From: Adiantum capillus-veneris
Taxonomy: Eukaryota; Streptophyta; Polypodiopsida; Polypodiales; Pteridaceae
Length of the DNA: 64,000 nt
Direction of reading: 5' to 3'
Assembly: GCA_014529385.2 (NCBI GenBank)
Contig: CM043958.1
Span: 84,853,025-84,917,024 of the forward strand
Shown: one piece after another, positions 11,331 to 25,432 of the stretch
Layout of the letters: the number at the start of each line of letters is the position of its first letter
Numbering within the stretch: the first letter of the stretch is position 1
Translations under genes and position numbers: made by a program
Notes under the pieces: model-generated
What the model saw: the letters and a program-made list of their open reading frames with translations, nothing else
The model's database searches: none
What the model was told of the DNA's origin: nothing

Positions 11331-14250
11331 CTATATTAGCACTCTATGTCCCTAGGGGCATAGGGTCTCTCACTATGTTTTCTAGGACACATGATGTTGA
11401 TCATAGGTAGATTATAGGTTTCTCTCTATTCTAATGAGAGATCCTATGGCCTTAGGGCCATAAGGTACCAATGTACAATCTCAAGGGTCATATGTTGTCC
11501 TCTATTCCACGAGAGATCCTATGGTCCTAGGGCTATCGGGCTCCCAAGGTGCCCATGTAGGTGCCATTGAACGGCCTAAATTCTCATTTAAAGATTTAAC
11601 ATTCAACCTAGGTCACCCTCAAGCCCTAGATCCAATGTTTCTCTCTATTCTAAAGAGTGATCAAATGGGCCTATGTCATAGGGTGCCAATGTATAAGGTT
11701 CAGTGTCATAGGTTGCCCCATATTGTAATAAGAGATCCTATGGACCTAGGGCCATAGGGCTACCATTGTGCCCATGTAGGTTCCCTTGAATGGTCTAAAT
11801 GCTCCTTGAGAGCTTTTACATTGACACGTAGACCATGATGTCCTAGGGCCATAGGTTGTCCTCTATTCTAATGAGAGGTCTTATGGCCCTAGGACCATAG
11901 GGTGACAATGCATAAGCTCAAGGTCCATAGGTTGTCCTCTATTCCAAGCCCTAGGGCCATAAAGTGCCCTTTAGTATTATGTGAGATCTTATGGACTTAG
12001 GGCCATAGAGTGCCAATGCATAAGGTAAAGGGCCATAGGTTGTTTCCCTCTATTCCAATGAGAGATCGTATGGACCTAGGGCCACAGGGTGCCAATGCAT
12101 AAGCTCAAGGACCATAGGTTTCTCTCTATTGCAAATAAAGATCCTATGGTCCTAGGGCCATATGGCTACCGTATGCATATGTTGGTGTCCTTGAATGGTC
12201 CAAATTCCCTTTCAAAGATTCTACATTGACTCTTAGGACATATTCTAGCCTTAAGGCCATAGGTTCTTCTCTATTATGTGAGATCCTATGGCCTTAGGGA
12301 CATATGATACCAATGTATAAGCTCAAGGGCCCAAAGGCTCTTTGAGAGATTCTACATTGACACCTTGTCCACTCTATGGCCCTAGGGCCATAGAGTGCCC
12401 TTTAGTATGATGTGAGATCCTATGGACTTAGGGCCATAGGTTGTGTCCCTATATTTTAGTGAGAGACCCTATTGACCTAGGGCCATAGGGTGCCAATGCA
12501 TAAGCTCAAGGGCCATAGGTTGATTTCTATTGCAAATAGAGATCCTATGGTCCTACGGCCATAGGACCATTGTTTTGTTGCCCTTGAATGGCCCATTGAG
12601 AGCTTCTACATTGACCCCTATGCCAACATCTAGCCTTAAGGCCATATGTTCCTCTCTATTATGATGTGAAATCCTATGATCATATGGACTTATGTCCATA
12701 GGGTACCAATGTATAAGCTCAAGGTCCCAACGGCTCTTTGAGAGCTTCTACATTGACACATAGTCCACCATATGGCTGTAGGGCCATATTGTGACCTTTA
12801 GTATGATGTGAGATCCTATGGACTTAGGGCCATAAGGTGCCAATGTATAAGGTCAAGGGCCATACAGATCCTATGGACTTAGGGCCATAAGATGCCAATG
12901 TATAAGGTCAAGGGCCATAGGTTATTTCCCTCTATTTCAATGAGAGATCCTATGGACCTAGGGCCACAGGGTGCGAATGCATAAGCTCAAGGTCCATAGG
13001 TCTCTTTCTATTGTAAATAGAGATCCTATGGTCCTAGGGCCATATGGCTACTGTTGTGCATATGTTGGTGTCCTTGAATGGCCCAAATTCTCTTTCAGAG
13101 CTTCTACATTGACCCTTAGGACATCCTCTACCCTTAAGTCCATGTGTTCCTCTCTAGTATGATGTGAGACCTTATGGCCTTAGGGCCATAGGTAACCAAT
13201 GTATAAGCTCAAGGGCCTAAAGGCTCTTTGAGAGCTTCTACATTGACACATAATCCACCCTATGGCCCTAGGGCCATAGAGTGCCCTTTAGTATGATGTG
13301 AGATCCTATGGACTTGGGGCCATAGGGTGTGTCCCTCTATTCCAGTGAGAGATCCTATGGACCTAGGGCCATAGGGTGCCAATGCATAAGCTCAAGGGCC
13401 ATAGGTTTCTCTCTATTGCAAATAGAGATTCTATGGTCCTAGGGCCATAGGGCTACCATAGTACATATGTTGGTGCCCTTGAATGGCCCATTGAGAGCTT
13501 ATACATTGACCCCTAGGCCTCCTCTAGCCTTAAGGCTATGGGTTTCTCTCTTGTAGGATGTGAGATTATATGGCCTTAGCGCCATAGGGTACCAATGTAT
13601 AAGCTCAAGGGCACTAGGTTGTTGCCCTCTATTCCAATGAGAGATCCTATGGCCCTAGGGCCACAAGGTGCATGTGTATAAGCTCAAGGGTACCGGGTTT
13701 TTGCACTCTATTCCAAGGAGAGATCCTATGGCCCTAGGGCCATAGGATGCCAGTTTATAAGCTCAAGAGCACCATGTTGTTGCCCCCTATTTCAATGAGA
13801 GATTCTATGGCCCCAGGGTCATAGCGCTCCGATGGTGCATATGTAGGTGCCCTTCAATGGTCCAAATGCTCTTTGAGAGCTTCTATATTGACATATAGGC
13901 CACCCTATGGCCCTAGGGCCATAGGGTTCCCTCTAGTATGATGTGAAATCCTATAGCCTTAGGGCCATAATGTGCCAATGTATATGGACAAGGGCCATAA
14001 TTTGTTTCCCTCTATTCCAATGAGAGATCCTATGGCCCTAGGGCCACAGGGTGCCAGAGTATACCAATTAGAGATCCTATGGCCGTAACAGGGCTGCCAT
14101 AGTGCAGATTTTGGTGCTTTTGAATGGCCCAAATTCTCTTTGAGAGCCTTTGCATTGACCCCAAGACCATCTTCTAGCCCTAGGGCCATAGGTTTTTCTC
14201 TAGTATGATGTGAGTCCTATGTCTTTAGGCCCATAGGATACCAATGTATA
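11331..14250. repeat. Complex tandem array with higher-order structure (array 2)
   Basis: The basic unit is about 79 bp: gagatcctatggacctaggg, ccatagggtgccaatgcata, agctcaagggccataggttg and tttccctctattccaatga in order. Units with an extra block (gcatatgttggtgtccttga through cttctacattgac) recur near 12174, 12565, 13058, 13464 and 13830. The first and third, and the second and fourth, resemble each other most, giving a higher-order period near 890 bp. The core CCTATGG-CCCTAGGG-CCATAGG is self-complementary. Confidence 0.9.
13902..13927. repeat. Perfect 26-bp palindrome in array 2
   Basis: The half ACCCTATGGCCCT is followed by its exact reverse complement. A second perfect 26-bp case, with half ATCCTATGGCCCT, lies at 13723-13748. 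Most other units carry one or two mismatches. Confidence 0.9.
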
Positions 14251-14950
14251 AGAACTTCATGAGAGTTTAGTTAGAGGTTTTTGTTTTTCTCTTTTTTGTG
14301 TTTAGAGTGAGGAGGATCTAAATCTAATTAGAACTTAATTAGAAAGTGATTAAAATGTGATAAGAATGTAATTAAATAGTACCTAGAATGTAATAAAAGA
14401 TGTAATTACCTGTGAGCTTGAGTGCCGGATTGGGGAATGGACGAGCGATGAAGAGGAGGCTCGATGAAGCATGGAGAGGGATTTGTGGAATTAGAAGAGA
14501 GAATCAGACGATGGCACAACGACAATGATGAATGGTTTGCAACTACAACAACGGCGACGGCAACGACGACGAGATGATGACGACGGTGGCAACCAAGGTG
14601 ATGGTTGTAGTACATCTCTGTGCAGATCGACGGGGACGGGTGGTGACGGTGATGCTGTAGGAAGAGAGAGGGGGAGGTGGTGATGGTGTTTTATATGCAG
14701 GAAGAGAGAGAGGGCAACAGAGCTCTGTGTGTGCAGTAAACTCTGTGCACAAAACCGGGAGAGAGAAAGAGAGGAAAAATGCCCAAAAGTTGTGGCAAAG
14801 AGAGAGTGAGAAAGATAAGGTTAGGTCATGAAAGGGCGGTGGTAATGCGTGTGCTAGTCTCCACCCAACCGTGCTATCTTATAGCCTCCCCCTGGCGTAC
14901 ACACTATCCGACCGTGCCGGTGGCCTTGCCCATAGAACCCATGTCCTTAC
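14251..14950. other. Spacer, probably containing the LTR of a gypsy element
   Basis: By comparison with the polypurine end at 14951, the left neighbour should be a 3' LTR read on the minus strand from TGTAAGGACATGG. I cannot fix its far end. No gene is supported. Confidence 0.3.
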
Positions 14951-14953
14951 ATT

Positions 14954-14991
<38 letters not shown>

Positions 14992-15600
14992 TTGGAGAAC
15001 CGTTTTCGTCCTCAAAACCGAACGTAGGAAAACGTTTCTTAAGTGCGGAGACATTTTCCCATGTAGAGCCTTCTTCAGGTCTATCTAGCCATTTTACCAA
15101 CACTTGTCGTCTGACATGATGTCTGGTGCGAAGCTCGTGAGAATCCAAAATCTTCTCGGGCTCATGAGGAATGCTTGGCAATTCGATAAGGTCAACTAAC
15201 ACACCTGTGTCAATGACGTTATCATTCTGTCCTAGCTGTTTTCATAAACAGCTAACAAGAAAAACAGGATGAACTCGTGAGTGCTCTGGGAGAGCTAACT
15301 TATAGGCCACTTGACCTATATGTTTGAATGGTAAACGGTCCACAATAGCGTATAGCAACTTTTCCCGTCTTCAGACTTTCTAAATGCTCCGGAACTTTGA
15401 GGAAAACCTTGTCTCCTTCTTCGAAAGTAGCAAGACGACGATGCTCATCTGTTGGTATACTTGCAATGCCCACCTCTCTCAGTTTTGCCACCCACAATAT
15501 ATGCTGCACAATTTGTAAGGCCCCCATACGAGGAGAAGCCAATGGTGCACATATATTTGGTGGATTCCAGATTTGCACGCTGATGAGATCTCTATTTGTG
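14951..15600 (-). mobile_element. Gypsy chromovirus 3' end: integrase C-terminus and chromodomain
   Basis: On the minus strand, 15578-15350 encodes the integrase GPY/F region (FEEGDKVFLKVPEH, then RYCGPFTI), with an internal deletion. The frame resumes as LALPEHSRVHPVF. A chromodomain follows at about 15165-15035 (PEKILDSHELR, VLVKWLDRPEEGSTWENVSAL). Chromodomains guide integration to marked chromatin. The frame ends in FGFEDENGS, immediately before a poly-G tract and the presumed LTR start TGTAAGG. Everything upstream of the integrase C-terminus is missing. Confidence 0.75.
14955..14991. repeat. Poly-C, 37 bp (poly-G on the element strand)
   Basis: It sits exactly where two related elements in this window have a short G5-G6 polypurine tract before TAATGTCA. 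This suggests a homopolymer expansion of the second-strand priming site. Confidence 0.8.
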
Positions 15601-15700
15601 ATCGTGGATGGTACGGAGCAAATTCAGGGGCAACTTTGGGGGCCTCCGAGACTATTTTTTTCCCTTATGGAGGATCCATTTTGGTTGATAATTTTTTTTT

Positions 15701-17475
15701 GAGCCTATTAATACAGCCTTGGAAGCCTACCAAGCATAGAAAATGACACATGGACTTTATGTGATTTGCCTCCTTGAAAAAAGGCCATTGGTACAAAGCG
15801 AGTTTACAAGTTGAAATGCAAGCCAAATGATGAGATTGATCGCTATAAGGCTTGCCTTGCAAAGGGTTATGCATAGCAAAAAGGGATATATTATGAAGAG
15901 ACTTTTTCTCTGGCTTGTCGTATGACTACTGTGCATTTTCTATGTGCATGGGTAGGTTATTTTGGTTGGGATGTACATGATTCAGACATTGCTACTGCTT
16001 TCTTGAATGGTGAATAATTGAGGAAGTTTATGTATCACAGCCTCACGATTGTGTCATTAAAGGGCAAGAAGATGAAGTGTGCAAATGTAAGAAAAATTTG
16101 TATGAGTTGAAGTAATCTCCTCGTGCTTGGAGATAGAGAGAGTGCACGACACAAGAGACGGGGAGTGGTAGAGTGCACACCAAGAGAGAGCACTGGCCCC
16201 AAACCTTGGTGCCCCTTTTAGTATTTCTTTATATTTCTTCAACCCGGTACAAGCCGGTACTCCATGCTCTCCACCTTCACCCGGAAGCATGCCAAAGAAT
16301 GATCCCATGGCACATATTTAAAGGCCCTTGGCCTCCCAAAAGCAATTTACATGAAAAGCTATAAACTAAAAAGCAACTAGTCTAACAGTTGGCGCTGAAA
16401 AGGTGCCCATCGTAAATCACAAAAATCCGTACACTTGCCACATCAACAACACAAATTGTGAGAATCTGTAAGGTCTGCCACATGGCATAAGGCTTTCATA
16501 ACAGTCCAACAGAAAGCACATTGTATGTAAAGCATGAGGGTGATGTATTTCTTATCGCCGTTCTCTATGTGGATGATTTGATGATCACTAGACCAAATGA
16601 GAGACATATTGCTGAATTTAAGGCTGATTTGAATGTTACGTTCAAGATGAAAGATTTGGGGTTGTTGCATCATTACTTGGGTATACAATTTAAGTAATGT
16701 GATGGTGGTATTTCCTTGTGTTAAAAAAGTTACATAGAAACATTTCTATGTAAGCTTGGACTTGAGGATTGCAAACCTATTGCCACTCCTATGGAAACAG
16801 ATGAAATTGATTCTTCATCATGTTGGTGATCATGTCGATTCCACTCTTTACCAAACTCCTATTGGATGCCTCATTTATGTATGCAACACGAGACCAGATA
16901 ATCATTTTGCAGTCTTACCGCAGGTCACTAGATTCATGCATAGCCCAGGGTCTAAGCATTGAGAGGCTGTCAAGAGGATTTTGCTACTTGAGTGGCACTT
17001 TACATATTGGCTTGTTTTATCCCAAAGGACATGCTTTTTCAGACTCAGATTGGGCTGGTTGTTTTATCACACATGCTTTGGAAATTCATGCATATCAGGG
17101 TTGAGAAAGAAGCAACCTACTATGGCCACTTCCAATTGTGAGGCTAAGTACAGTGCACTCTTCATAGCTACAGTTGAGTGTGTATGGCTCAGATGCATCG
17201 TGGCTGATTTGGGTGTTGGACATGACACTGCCAACACTATCTACATTGATAGTCAGAGCGCATTGTCAATTACAAGAAACCCCTTTTTTCATGCATACAC
17301 AAAGCACATTGAGGTGCATTACCACTATGTCGAGGAGAGGCTCCCAGTAGGAGAGATCAACTTGGTTTATGTGCCAACACAAAACAACCTTGTAGATCTT
17401 TTCACAAAGGCATTGTCTTGTGAGAAGTTTGAAGCTTTCTGCAAAGCTTTGGTCTTACTCCCCTTTGTGGACTGA
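15701..17475 (+). pseudogene. Copia-2: decayed copia reverse transcriptase and RNase H
   Basis: The 5' edge follows a T run at about 15692. RT reads KKAIGTKRVYKLK, then YEETFSLACRMTT and GWDVHDSDIATAFLNGE, with several stops. It is interrupted at 16135-16450 and resumes with FHNSPTESTLYVKHEGDV and the catalytic AVLYVDDLMI. RNase H follows (SDWAGC; TMATSNCEAKYSAL; YIDSQSALSI) and ends VDLFTKAL plus a short tail at 17475. Stops and shifts are frequent in the middle (16700-17050). No LTR was identified for it. Confidence 0.8.
16135..16450. other. About 315-bp insertion splitting the Copia-2 RT
   Basis: Copia similarity stops after SNLLVLGD and resumes near IVRICKVCH. The inserted DNA contains CTAACAGTTGGCGCTGAAAA near its right end. 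That resembles an LTR end followed by a TGGCGC-type gypsy primer site, so a partial gypsy LTR is possible. No target duplication is clear. Confidence 0.5.
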
Positions 17476-18083
17476 TCATGTCCTTAGGGCATGGCACTTA
17501 GGCTATACTCTATGTGTCAGCTCTCGTTCGTCGAATCACTCCCAAGGGGGAATTCATTAGGGCCAAAAACTGCTAGAAAAGGGTTGTTTGTTAATCTAAG
17601 GATTAAGGAATAGTCCAATAGTCATTTGACACATATACAAAAGTATGCCACTCTTGTCTCCTGTATCTTGGGTTTTGGTGGTCCTATTTTGACGTAGAGC
17701 CGCTAAATGTCTTGATCATAAGGCTAAAAGAGCTATATTTAGGTGCTTTCGACGAGTAAGCTCATGAAATTTTCAGCCCAAAGTAATGAAGTCTTATCTT
17801 TTATTCTTTTTTATATTTCACAAAATTGTTATAAAAAATAATGAAATCTATGTGACAAGGCTTTTAAAACAAGGCCATTAATGACAAATCACCTACTTTT
17901 TTCAAATGTATACCTTTTTCACTTTCCCTCTATTTTGTGAGAGTTTTAATTCTTTGTGTCTCTGTATTTTCTTTCTTCTTCTCTAATCTCTGAGTTTCCA
18001 TGGTGTCTTCTGCATGTCGCCCTTCACATAACATAACTCCTTGTGACTTTCATAACGTTAGAGAATATGGTCTTTGAAAACCT
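17476..18083. other. Copia-2 3' flank and spacer
   Basis: A purine-rich caagggggaattc near 17543 could be the Copia-2 polypurine tract, but no matching LTR pair is visible. The rest is AT-rich, without a gene. Confidence 0.3.
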
Positions 18084-18669
18084 ATGTCTTTTCGTGTGAA
18101 TGACTGTGTAACAATTCTTCCTTCATGCAAAGGTGTACACAAAGTCAAGAGAACCAAACGTGATAAAGCAAAAAACCATTGGAAAGGTCGTGTTCTTGCT
18201 TTCAAAGTGACCGACAATGGCTGGCTAGCTAAGGTTCAACGTGTGTACATGGCCAAGGATATGGTGTTAGACTTGGATGAACATCCCACACTGCATTCTT
18301 ACTGTAAGTAAAAAAAAAACTTATCTATTTGATACAATGAATTTTTCATTCTCCCATTGTTTTTTCTCATTTTTTGATTCCATTCCAGATATATTTCCTT
18401 TAACAATTGTGCAATGGTAGCCTGTGGAGAGTCTAAGTGGTACATTCAAAGCAATGCATAAAGGGATTACAGATGCTATGTATGCTTACAAGCCACCTTC
18501 TTTTTACAAAACAATGGATTTGTTTGTCTATTTTGCAGAATACAAGGTTCCATCACGAGAAGGTGCATATGGAGAACTACATCAGTTACACGTTCCCACC
18601 ATAAGTTCACTTGACTGGGAAGCTCTTGATGCATGTACTATATCAAGCTTCAAATCCAAGATTAGATAA
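18084..18669 (+). pseudogene. Broken two-exon locus of unknown function
   Basis: A frame from 18084 (MSFRVNDCVTILPSCKG) reaches a good donor, ACT/GTAAGT at 18304-18305. A branch-like T-rich stretch and an acceptor ATTCCAG end at about 18388. Joining in phase 1 gives HSYYIFPLTIVQW, then an in-frame TAG, then an open stretch to 18669 (LSGTFKAMHKGITDAMYAYK). Similar-looking coding may continue in another frame to about 19100. The order of VNDCV, KGRVL and WLAKVQRVYMAKDM is faintly like a BAH chromatin-reader domain, but I am not confident. The stop and frame change suggest a decayed gene. Confidence 0.35.
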
Positions 18670-19228
18670 GACATCCTTAAAGCTATGTCTCTGGGCACGA
18701 TATCAAGAAGGATTAAAGTTCAATGGTTCTTGCCTATACATGTCTTTGTGGCATGTTTCAAAACAATGGACTTGTAGAGGAGACGATGTGGCTTTATAGA
18801 AGACTTTCTATGACTGAACTGGATAATGTACTTGGAGACGGATGGATTACCAAAGAAACTTTCCATACTGGCAATAATATTAGATGTAGAGTAAGCCCAA
18901 ATTCTACATCTGTCTCATATCAACTAGGTTGTCAATCATTAGTTTTAGGCTATGACTATAGGAGATGGAGAAGAAAATTAGGTAGTTGGGTTCCTCTCAA
19001 CTATGAGGAAAATTATTTAGAGTTTAAATTAAAGGTCACAATCCATCTACACACTGAGCATAGAAGCCTTATAGTAACAACAAATTCGAGACTATAGGAT
19101 GTTAGAGAATCTCTTGAGTTTCTTGATGAAACATCTCTCGAGTATAGATTCAAAGTGGATGGAATTGTGGTGAGCACAAGGATGGAGAATTCAATCTCTT
19201 GCATCACATACCTTCCCTCAAAAAGAGT
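18670..19228. other. Possible continuation of the broken locus
   Basis: An open frame at about 18723-19097 includes MTELDNVLGDGWITKE and GYDYRRWRRKLGSWVP. I do not recognise it. It ends before the Copia-3 LTR. Confidence 0.25.
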
Positions 19229-19426
19229 TGTGTGCGTTGGGGTAAAGCCCCATGTGGCCTGTTAGGCCAGGCGCCCACCCACTATACTTATTCAATATGT
19301 ACATAATAGAATAAGGGGGCTCACATGTAGAGAGTGAGTTTTAGTCCCTGCAAACACAAGGTCTCCTCTTCTCCTCTCTTCTCCATTGCTTCCCACACTC
19401 ACACACACTCTCGCTCGCGCACTTCA
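19229..19426 (+). repeat. Copia-3 5' LTR, about 198 bp
   Basis: It starts at TGTGTGCGTTGGGG; the exact TG is ambiguous among three overlapping ones. It ends GCGCACTTCA, two bases before the primer site. Its layout (TTGGGGTAAAGCCC near the start, CTCTCGCTCGCGC near the end) resembles the Copia-4 LTR. Confidence 0.75.
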
Positions 19427-19428
19427 AC

Positions 19429-19440
19429 TGGTATCAGAGC
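19429..19440 (+). other. Copia-3 primer-binding site
   Basis: TGGTATCAGAGC, complementary to initiator Met tRNA, two bases after the LTR. Confidence 0.9.
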
Positions 19441-20730
19441 TCAGGGATTAGGAGCACCATTGGAGCTCAGCGGGGAAGCAAGCGGAGAAGCAGCAAAAAT
19501 TGTAGCACATTTTTGCAGATCTGTTTTGGCCTACCAAAACTTCTTTATTCAAGCCGATTCTCGTGGTAACTAACCGGTTGTTTTTCCTCTTCAACTTTGC
19601 AGAAGAAAGTTTTCTCACAATCTTCACCAATTTTGTGATAAGTCACTCAGGCTGCCTGCACGTCTAGGGTACACAGCTGCAGATTTTTATAACTCTATTT
19701 CAACCTGTAAAAATAGCACATTTCAGGTCCATCCTTGAGATTCCCAACCGTTTTTGCGTGGTCTACAACTTTCTAGAAGTAAGTTTCTACAAATTTTGAA
19801 TGGTTTGGAAGATATGGGCTAACATGCTGCAGGGTATTCTGAAAGTTGAAGATTATGTATGCATATTGTGGTGATTTGCTACATTCGGAGAGCTCGGATT
19901 GAGCTTTGTCATTCTCTTGTTTCGCACATTGATGTTTTTCTCTCAGTGAAGAGAGTGTTGATTGATATTTTCAATGAATTTATGCACATACGTTGAGAAC
20001 ACTTTGTGGATGTATGCATTCTTATGGACCCTCAGGTTCGAGAGTGGATTCATCACAGGTTATGTGCATTGACTTATGCGATTGAGCATATTTTGAAAAG
20101 TGTGGTGCACGGATTTGTAGAGAGATTTGCAAGCATTTGTGACATGATTGTGAGCTGAATTTTTAGATGATTTGCATGCTCATTTGCTACACATTTGGTA
20201 CATGCTTGATGCTCCTTTATAATGCCATGTGGATGCACGTGATGTGCGCTTTTCGGCAGATGGTATTCTTTGCCTTGCAATGGCATATGTGGGCTAATTT
20301 TCATTTGTTTTGAGCATCAATTTGTGTCATATTTTGGTTGTTTTGCATCCAAGTTTATGCTAGTATATGCCTCGCTTGTAGTGCGGTTGATGCACTTTGT
20401 GTTTCGGATTAAAGGATTGTTTTCCAAGTTTAGGGAGTTAAGACTTTTGGGCAGCTCAGTATGCTTGAGTGTGGATTTTGTGCATGATTTTCTCATGGTT
20501 TTGAGCATGTTTATGGCACATATGGTTATTATGGTTAGATAGCCAAATACTATCAAATGAGCGGTTTTGCTCACTTGTTCGCTACATTGATCGCCATATT
20601 TGTTGATACTTCTCTTAGACAGCTTATGCCAGTTTATGTTGTATTTTGATAGTACTTGGTGTATGAGTTAGCTAGGATTTGGCTATTGTCAGTTGATCGA
20701 TTGTGCTTGGTCTTGTCATAGGTTATCGCC

Positions 20731-21545
20731 ATGGATTTAGCATGTACATCATTATCAAGGTTTGTGCTTTTCCATACAAAGTTTGATGGTTCAAACTTTG
20801 AGCATAGAAAAGCAGATATGCATGATGCATTGAATCAGTTGGGCCAAGTGTTGCCACTACAGGCCATGGATGCTAGGTCAGAGTCTATGACTGATGATGA
20901 GTGGGAGGATTTGGTGAGTCTGTCTATCGCATTGTTTTGGATGCATATACATCTAGAGAGTTATGGCAAAGATTATGCAATTCTTTTGGCACAAATGAGT
21001 CTACAGAGATGCCTACAGTCAAAGGATGATCTTGCAGGCATAGAGATATTGTGTGTTGGCATTGTGGTCATACAGAGCATGTACGTATGCGTTGTTTTTG
21101 GTGGATGAGATAGCACAGGATACAGCACAAGTGGGATGCTATTACTTTGGATGATGTGGGAGAAGATGTAGCATATGTGGTTGCGCATGATGGAGATGTT
21201 GACTTTGCTTCCATGTTTACCGACTTTCTTATGTCATTTTTTTACGACACATTACCTTCTTATTGGATACTAGATGTGAGTGCTAGATTTCACGTCACGC
21301 CGAGTCGTGAGTGGTTTAGCACATATGCTAGTGGTATGCTTGGACGTGTGTGTCTAGCTGATGGTTTATTGCATGACATAGTTGGTGCAAGAGATGTCAT
21401 ACGATGCAATCTAAAACTGTGCTCATCCAAAACTACCTGGAATCCTACGTGTTGCGAGATGTACGCCATGTGCCAGGTTTGACACAGAGCTTGATCTATG
21501 TGAGTCAGTTACGAGACAGCGGATGCTACACACACAACTAGTCGG
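20731..21545 (+). pseudogene. Copia-3 gag-protease fragment
   Basis: Gag begins MDLACTSLSRFV with the copia-type KFDGSNFEHRKADMHDAL and a DDEWEDL stretch. After a frame change, a CCHC knuckle reads CWHCGHTEHVRMRC (about 21049-21090). Protease follows as YWILDVSARFHVTPSREW; the catalytic DSGA is altered to DVSA. The copy cannot make a working polyprotein. Confidence 0.8.
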
Positions 21546-24078
<2,533 letters not shown>

Positions 24079-24237
24079 TCAGGCAAGTTTGCTCATAGGG
24101 CCTTCTTGCGGCCCTACTACCCCCACCTATGCCACCTAGCCTTGTTGTCCATTGTCCATCTAGATACTCGGCCTCCACAACTGCTGCCATGAACTACCAT
24201 CTTCTACTCCAGCAGTCGAGCTTTTGCAGAATGACTC

Positions 24238-24408
24238 TGTAAGAACTAGGGAAACTAGACCGAAGATCCTCCTCCCAACCTCCCTTTATATAGGCGGGCT
24301 CCTAGCCCCTTGCCCTAGACGGATCCCCTGTCCACACTGTCTAGCCCGACCCTTGGCCGTAGTCCATGACCATCCTAGTTCTTAGGGTACAGGACCCTTG
24401 TCCTGACA
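24238..24408 (-). repeat. Gypsy-1 3' LTR, 171 bp
   Basis: On the minus strand it reads TGTCAGGACAAGGGTCC to CTAGTTCTTACA. It differs from the right copy at only a few visible sites. The polypurine tract (minus strand TTTAAAGGGGGAGT) lies at 24411-24424, directly upstream in element orientation. Confidence 0.92.
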
Positions 24409-25432
24409 TTACTCCCCCTTTAAAGAAGAGTTTTCGTCTTCGAAAACAAAAGTGGTGATATCTTCGTAAGAAGACTGATGTTTGTTGACTTGGCATCCTA
24501 TATACGAGCCCACTGATACGTGATGCAATGAGGAGGTTCAATGAAACCAAGAGCAACATCTTGATTTTCAACATTGTTGTCCGTTTGCAAGCACTTGGGT
24601 CTAAATGGTAACTCTATTTATAACTCACTTGAGTACTGGAAAGGAGGAACCATAACTAAGAGTTGTCCAAAGGCATAACCAGTGTTCAGATCTTCTGCAG
24701 GTACTGGAATAATGCACGGAAACCTTGACGCAACTGTCTATGAAGTTGAGAGCCAGATTTCCAACTCGCGTGAGTATCTTAAAAAGCTTCATAGCTACGA
24801 AGAAGTATGGTAGGGTGTGTCCTTATTGAACATATTGGAACACATAGAACTATAGGTTCATCCCTAATGAAGGTTACTTGCCAACATACTTTGTCAGCAC
24901 ACCTGGTAAGTCCTTGACGTATGAAACTATTGAAACAATCTCCAACCCCACCACAACGGGTGTTCAAATTTGAAAACCGTACTTACGCAAATTCTAGAAT
25001 AGGGAGAAAATCATCTATTCAGAAATTCGTTGTGCTAACGTATGCAGTAAATCCTTTAGCAAAAGAAATATTTATAAGTTGCCCATCCAACACGAGATGA
25101 ATAGCAGCAATAAGAGTGAGGTATTGTTTCCCAACCTTTACAGAAAGTCTTCCCTGACTGTCGGTAAACTAGGACTCAATCATTGAGTAACCAGCCATAT
25201 ATGTTATATGGAGTGAAGACAACCAACTTGGTTGAAAGCGGGTGGACTAGAGTAAGCTCCTAGAGTTTAGACCATCTAACCATAGACACCCATCCTTTAG
25301 CCAGTGCCGTGTATGGCAGGGTGTAAACTCCTAATAAATCTGCAAGAGATATTGCACAGGCAGTACAAGAAGGTGCAGAGAGAATAAAGTCCATGAATTG
25401 GCATGCCGCTTCAAACATATCAGTGTTAAACA

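Larger units (their letters stand above)
19229..21545 (+). mobile_element. Copia-3: copia 5' end with LTR, leader, gag and protease
   Basis: It comprises an LTR (19229-19426), a primer site, a leader of about 1.3 kb, gag and protease. Similarity stops near 21545, just after the stretch LIYVSQLRDSGCYTHN. Integrase, RT and RNase H are missing. A purine run (ttaggggggagg) at 21563 may be the joined 3' end of an internally deleted copy, but no second LTR is seen. Confidence 0.75.

Noticed and set aside
4250-14250. CRISPR-like array or coding frames inside the tandem arrays
   Set aside because: There are no regular spacers, units are degenerate and contiguous, and the genome is eukaryotic. The short frames follow the repeat period.
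14879-15119. Poly-proline/poly-glycine proteins at C/G homopolymers (also near 22.7, 34.9 and 58.1 kb)
   Set aside because: These are homopolymer translations. At 14.9 kb the real frame is the chromodomain that ends before the tract.
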